Shown in pieces: positions 1 to 6,000 of a stretch of 13,916 nt of DNA. The position numbers and the translations under genes are program-made. The stretch comes from Parachlorella kessleri. Lineage: Eukaryota > Chlorophyta > Trebouxiophyceae > Chlorellales > Chlorellaceae. Location: NCBI GenBank assembly GCA_001598975.1, contig BBXU01002376.1, positions 1 through 13,916 of the forward strand, in the 5' to 3' direction. The notes beneath the pieces were generated by a model. That model was not told the DNA's origin, ran no database searches, and saw only the letters and a list, made by a program, of their open reading frames with translations. Each line of letters starts with the position of its first letter. Positions within the stretch are counted from its first letter, which is position 1.

Positions 1-43
1 CCACCTAACTTAGTCTAACCCCCCCCACCCCCCCCCCCTGCAG

Positions 44-3000
44 GCGGGCTGGCGCTGTGGGAGCCCTCTGGCGTGCTGGTGGCCTTTCCGGTGATTGTGT
101 ATGGCTTCACCGCCCACCAGGTGCTCTTCTCCATCTACGGATCCCTTCGCTCAGGTGCACCACCCCCCCCCCCTTCCCCCCCGTATACTCATATAAGGGA
201 GGAGTGGTTGCGGAAGTGGTGGATGTGTCTCGCCACCCTGTACGCCGGGGTAGGTGGGGAGGAGTCCTGTGGTGGGGTGTGTGTGGTGGAATGTGGTGGG
301 GTGCATCGTGGTTGGGCCTAATGCATGCATTAACAAGGCCTTGTCGCTTGGGAGATTGTGGTAGTGGGTACCAATTGGGTGAGCGTCCTCCACTTCTTGA
401 AGTCTTTGAAGTTTGTCAACCCTGGTGGCTGGCTGGGGCTCTCAAAACAGTGCGGTGATGCATACCGGCCAAGTCAGGTGACGAGATACGCTATGTTCGT
501 GCGCTTGTGTGTTGGACAGGACTCTGACAACCTCACTCCTGGCTTGGAAAGCAGGCAACTACTCCCCGCTTATCACCTTGATGTAAGATATCAGCATTGC
601 CCGTGTGTGCAGCCAGCGTGACACGCATGACGGGCGTGATCCAGAAGTCCATGCTGCTGAGCACGCTCGTGTACCTCCTGGTTGGGGCCTGCGGGTACAT
701 CGCCTTTGGGCAGAGGTGAGGCATAGCATTTCATAAGGTCTAGCCTGACAGCGTACCACCACCTGACCATGCTGCCGTGAGTCCCCCATGGCGTTTCATG
801 GTAGGGTTTTGATGCCTAGGGCAAAGGCGGGGTAGGACAGGCACAGACCAACGCATTGAGTGGGTGGTGTGGGGATGGGAGGCGGGGAGGGGGAGGGGCC
901 CGCACAAGGGCTAGGCTGTTAGGTGAGACCAGGTGTAGCACAACAGCCTGCTGCCGCCAACATGGCGGTGAGGTCGGGAGTCTACTTCGGTGAAGTGCTT
1001 CATGCCTGCAGCCAGCACCCCTGGCTTGCCCTTGCATGGTGGCTGGTAGAGAAGTTTTCATGGGACTAGGGGCTGGCGGTGTTTGTAGCTTATATGAAAT
1101 TCTAGTATGATTGCTCGATTGCCCACCCTCTCGCATATTTCTTTTTAGACCAGGCAAGTTGTGCCTAGAAAGCGAAGCAGGAGAAGCATACATCGATGCC
1201 GCCCCCCGGAACTTGGTCGGGTCACCTACCCTAGGCCTGTCCAAACACCGCCGCTAGAATCCAGCGTGCCTGCCCACTCTCATGCCTGCATGGAAGCGTC
1301 GCTCATGCATCCGTGTATATTCATACGACCCCTCACCCATGCGCCCTTGCCTGCAGGACGGCGGGTGACGTGCTCCGTAACTTTGGCGGCCCCACCTCCA
1401 CCGGGCCCCGCCTAGCCTTTGAGCGCTTCCTGAAGGTCGGCTACGGCGTGTCCATCCTGGGGACCGTGCCACTGATAGTCATGCCGCTGCAGGCGCGTCA
1501 AGGGCCCTCTTGATCCTTTTCTCATGGAGAATGACGCTTCTTCACGGCGTGTCCATCCTGGGGACGGTGCCACTGATAGTCATGCCGCTGCAGGCACGTC
1601 GAAGCAGGGGGCTTTGTCCATGGGTGCCGCTGGTAGTCATGCCCCTGCAGGCACTTCAAGAGCCCTCTCTATGTCCACGGGACTTGTTGTGTGTCAGGCC
1701 TGAACAGTTATACCGCTGCGGGCATGTCAAGACCCTCCTCGGTCCGTATCTAGGTCTTGTTGGTGTCTGGCTTGAACCGTGAATCGAGGTGCTACCTCCC
1801 CAAGGGGGTGATCCCGTGCTGGGGTTGCTGATTCCACGGTTCCCCCTACTGCCACCCACCCACCCCTGCCTGCCTGCTGCAGTCGTTCTATGCTGGGGGT
1901 GCTGGATTCCACGGCATCTGGATTCCACGGTATCCCCTGCTGCCACCCACCCACCCCTGCCTGCCTGCCTGCTTGCAGTCGCCCTTTGCCGCTGCTGTGG
2001 GCCTGAAGCTCGAGTCCGGCAGCGCCTACGTGAACCCCAGTCACGAGCACTTTGTCACCTCCCTCATCATAGGTACGCCCGCGCTTGGCATGGTAGCAGG
2101 GGAGCACCGCGGGGTGTGGAGGGCGGTGGGGGGGCCGGGGTGTTGAAATATATGTAACCCCCCGCGACCTGGCAGCGAGTCAGTACCCTTCAAGGCTGGG
2201 GACGGAAGGGGTTGGCCAATGCTGCTGCTTACCCTCCCTGGACCTCTCAAATGTGTGGTCATGCATGCCGGAGTCTTGGCCCAGGATGGGAGCTATTACA
2301 TTTCTTCATGACCAACTGCCCCCCGTACATGTGCCACCGCACAGGTCGTGTAGCTATGAACTGCTGCAGGCCTGTCCGTGACGTTACCTATCGCGGTGCC
2401 CAACATCCATATGACACCGCACAGTTCCTTATCGACTGCTGCAGGCCTGGCCCTGACATTAACTATGGCGGTGCCCAACATCGAGTATATCTTCATCTGT
2501 TAGTTGCTACTATTTGCTGCAGGCCTGGCCCTGACTTTAGCTATCGCGGTGCCCAACATTGAGTACATCTTTGGCCTGTGCGGGTCCACGGTCTCGGTGC
2601 TGGTCTCCTTCATCCTGCCGGCCGCCATCTACCTCAAAGTCACAGCCATCCAGCAGCGCGCGGTGGGACCGCCGGTGGTGCAGGGCGCAGCAGGCGGAGC
2701 GGGCCGGCCAGGTGCGAGTAGGGAGCTGCGGCAGGCAGCCTGCCTCACTTGGGGTTCCTGGCAGGGGCAGCAAGTGTGTGTGTGGGGGGGAGGGTTGTTG
2801 GCGGCCAGACAGCTAGCCAGCGTGGGGCACAACCTTGCAGGGTGGCTAGGCGTGGGTGGCCAGGCAGCGGGCAGGCGCCAGGGGGGCGGGACAGCGGGGG
2901 TGTAAGGGATTGGTGGGGTTTTCGCCAGTGCATGGGAGTGCAAGGGGGGGCCCTCTTGTATTCTAGCTGTGTCTATGTGCTCCTCCCAGGGGCTGTTGCA

Positions 3001-6000
3001 AAGAGGCGCCAGCAACTGCTGTGCCAGGCTTTCCAAGCTTGCATTCTCGTGCCAGCACTTGCGCCTTGCGGGCGGCCCAGCTACTTTCCAGGGCCCACGC
3101 CAGCGGCGTCTGCATTGGCGCTCCTGAACTGTGCCCGCCCATGCTCTTTCCCCCGCAGGCCCCAGCACCTGGCGCCAGCGCCGGCGCCTCGCGGCCGCCT
3201 TGTTGCTTTTCGGCGCCCTTGCCGGCGGCGCCTGCACCCAGGCCATGCTGGCGGCGGTACAGGAGGAGGCGGAGGTTGTACAGCTGGCCCATGAGCTGCT
3301 CAAGGAGGAGACGAAAGTAATGAAGGTGAACAAGGGGGTTTGCAAGGGTGTTTTCAAAACTGGAATGCGCGTGACAGAGAGGGGTCAGACAGCAGTTTGG
3401 TACCAACACAGTAGTCACCCTAGACGTGCTGTGCTGTGCTGCGCTGCGCTGCCTGCAGGCGAATGAGGTCCAGACGTGCTGTGCTGTGCTGCGCTTCGCT
3501 GCCTGCAGGCGAATGAGGTCCAGAAGAAGGTCAAGGCGGGGCGGGGGAGATCTTAGTAGATGGCCTACCAAGGCATTAGTCACCCTGGTCATGCTGTGCT
3601 GCGCTGCCTGCAGGCGAACGAGGCCCAGAAGAAGGTTAAGGCGGTCGCCGAGGCGGTGGGGGCCATGGCGGAGGCGCAGCGGCAGCTGAATGTGGTACAG
3701 GTGAGCCACCGTTACTGGTAGTTGTGTGCTTCCTTTGCTTATGGCCATCAGGTGGCCTCCTCCTTGGGTTGGGAGAGGAGGGCGGTGAGCGGCACTGTAG
3801 AGGCTCAGCGGTAGTCCGTAGAGGTGGCACACAAGGCGACCGGGTAACCCCACCCCCCAACCCCCCACCCCCACACCCCCCACACACCTGCCCCCCGGGC
3901 CCGGGCTGCAGCGTTGTCCTGGCTAGTGCTCTGTATGGGAGGGCGACACCCGCTTCACAGCTGGGTGCTGGGCTCCTGGCAAAGCCCCTCAAACAAAAGC
4001 CATCATTACCCTAGGGACAAAAGCTTTCCTTAGCCCACCCATGGCTGACCCGCCCCACCATGCTAGCACTGTGCTCCAGGCCACCCAGGACCTGCACGAG
4101 GCGTCTGCATGGGACTAGCCTTCAACTAATGCCGACTTGCGGTTGACTCACCCCCGCAGGAGGAGACCCATGCCACGCTGGGCGCTGTGCTCCAGGCCAC
4201 CCAGGACCTGCACGAGGCGTCTGCATGGGACTAGCCTTCGACTAATGCCGACTTGCGGTTGACTCACCCCCGCAGGAAGAGACCCATGCCACGCTGGGCG
4301 CTGTGCTCCAAGCCACCCAGGACCTGCACGAGGCGCGGCATGAGCTGCCCGGGGGCCTGCCGCTGAACCCCTTTGGCAAGAAGGGCAAGAAGGGGATGGG
4401 GGAGGTCCACAAGGACCTGCAAGCAGTCCAGGAGCGGGTAGAGAGCGCCGTGCAGACCCTGACTAACGCCACTGCCACGCTTGGAGCCACGGCCAGCCGG
4501 CTACGGAACGAGACGCAGCAGGGCGCCGGCGCCGCCAATGGTACGCTCGCCAAGCTGGCGCTGCCTGCCGATGGCGCCGTGGGCGCCGGCGCCTTGGCAG
4601 TGGCCAAGGAAGGCAGCGCAAAGGACGGCCAGGGCAGCGGGGATGGCTCACAAGGGGTTGATGGTAAGGGCGGCCTCTCGGAGGCTGGTAGCGCTGGTGG
4701 TGTTAAAGAGCCCGACGGCGGCGGCTCAAAGGAGGGCGAGGAGGTTGGAGGTGGAGGAACCCTGCAGGGTGGGCGCGGCAGCAGCAGCCAACACCCCGAA
4801 GAAGTGGAGGAGCAGCAGCAGCAGCAACAGGAGGAGCAGACACGGCAGCGGCAGGGAGAGGAAGAGCAGCAGCAACAGCAACAGGAGCAAGCGGAGGTTA
4901 GCCCCCGCACCGACAACAGTAGCAGCGGGGGCACTAGCTACAGCACCAGCAACAGTGACGGCGCTGCCTTGCTGGACCATGTGGCCGCGCTGGATGCGGT
5001 TGCGAACGCCACCAACGCCACGCTGAGCCGTGTGAAGGAGAGCCAGAAGGCGCTGGAGGCGGTGCACCAGGCAGCGGGCAAGCGCTTCCGCAAGGTGGGT
5101 GTGGGGTGGGTGGGTGGGTGGGTGTGTGTGTGGGTGGGGGGGGGCGGCGCAGACGCTGTCATTGCTGGCTGACACATGGAAAGCTTGGGGCACCTGGAAG
5201 TGGTATCCCAGCAGCCAAGCACATCACTGGGGCCGGTCCACCAGGCACCGGGCAAGCGCTTCCGCAAGGTGGAAGTAAGTCATAGTGCCTCCTCTGGCTG
5301 ATAGCTAGAGAGAAAGGGGGCGCTGGAGGCGGTGCACCAGGCAGTGGGCAAGCGCTTCCGCAAGGTGGGTGTAAGTATTGTGTCTCTAATAGCTAATAGC
5401 TATAAAGGAAGGGGGCGCTGGTAGCCAGCCATACACAGGTGGCAGAGTCCGAGAAGCAGGGCGTAAGGCAGCTGGCCAAGGCTGCCGAAGAGTGGGTGTG
5501 ACCCGGCGCTGCATGTTTTGTGGAGTTTTGTATGCATGAGTTGGTGCATGGAATGCTGGCCCGCAGAAGCACTGGCTGCGCTTTGCACGCAGTCAGGTTT
5601 GCTTATAGGGGGTTAGGGTTCTGTAGCGGGCTGCTAAATATTGAAACTAGAGAATCTTATACCTGGACGCCGTCCCCTGAGCTCTTGCCCGAGCAGGGGG
5701 GGAGAATAGCTGTTGCTGCCCTACAGCAGGCCTGCTTGAGACAGATTGCAAAGGATTCTTGGAGTGTGTGCTGCCCCGCAGAGGAGGCAGTGATCAGCAC
5801 CCTCCAGCAAGGCTGCTTCGGAATGCTACAGAGGATCCTATGGGATCTCTCTGATTCTGTGCTGCCCCCCCAGACGGAGGCAGTGATCAGCACCCTCCAG
5901 CAAGGCTGCCTCAGAGCGCGACAGAGGATCTTATAGAATCTCCCTGGTCCTGTGCTGCCCCGCAGAAGGAGGAGGGTGTGATCAGCGCCCTCGAGCAGGC

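Larger units (their letters stand above)
44..3260 (+). other. Transporter half of gene 1 (exons 1-6): about six transmembrane helices
   Basis: The helices are carried by exon 1 (VLVAFPVIVYGF), exon 2 (LLSTLVYLLVGACGYIAF), exon 3 (VGYGVSILGTVPLIVM), the exon 4/5 junction (SLIIG joined to LALTLAIAV), exon 5 (GSTVSVLVSFILPAAIYL) and exon 6 (LAAALLLFGALAGGACT). Order and spacing fit the last six of the 11 helices usual in AAAP/SLC38 proteins. In that topology the N terminus is cytosolic and the C terminus faces outside or into the lumen, which matters for the tail. That topology comes from knowledge of the family; the helices were read by eye from hydrophobicity. Confidence 0.72.

Noticed and set aside
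1..43. The C-rich tract at the left edge as a telomere or special repeat
   Set aside because: It is the pyrimidine tract before a ctgcag acceptor, like several other acceptors in the window.
2629..3883. Long open frames on the minus strand opposite exons 5-7 of gene 1
   Set aside because: They lie antisense to exons with clear transporter homology and splice sites, have low-complexity composition and resemble no family. In GC-rich algal DNA such antisense frames are common.
4242..4934. Minus-strand frame rich in Cys and Ser opposite exon 8
   Set aside because: Its Cys/Ser/Leu runs are the reverse complement of the poly-Gln and Glu tracts; it is a shadow of exon 8.
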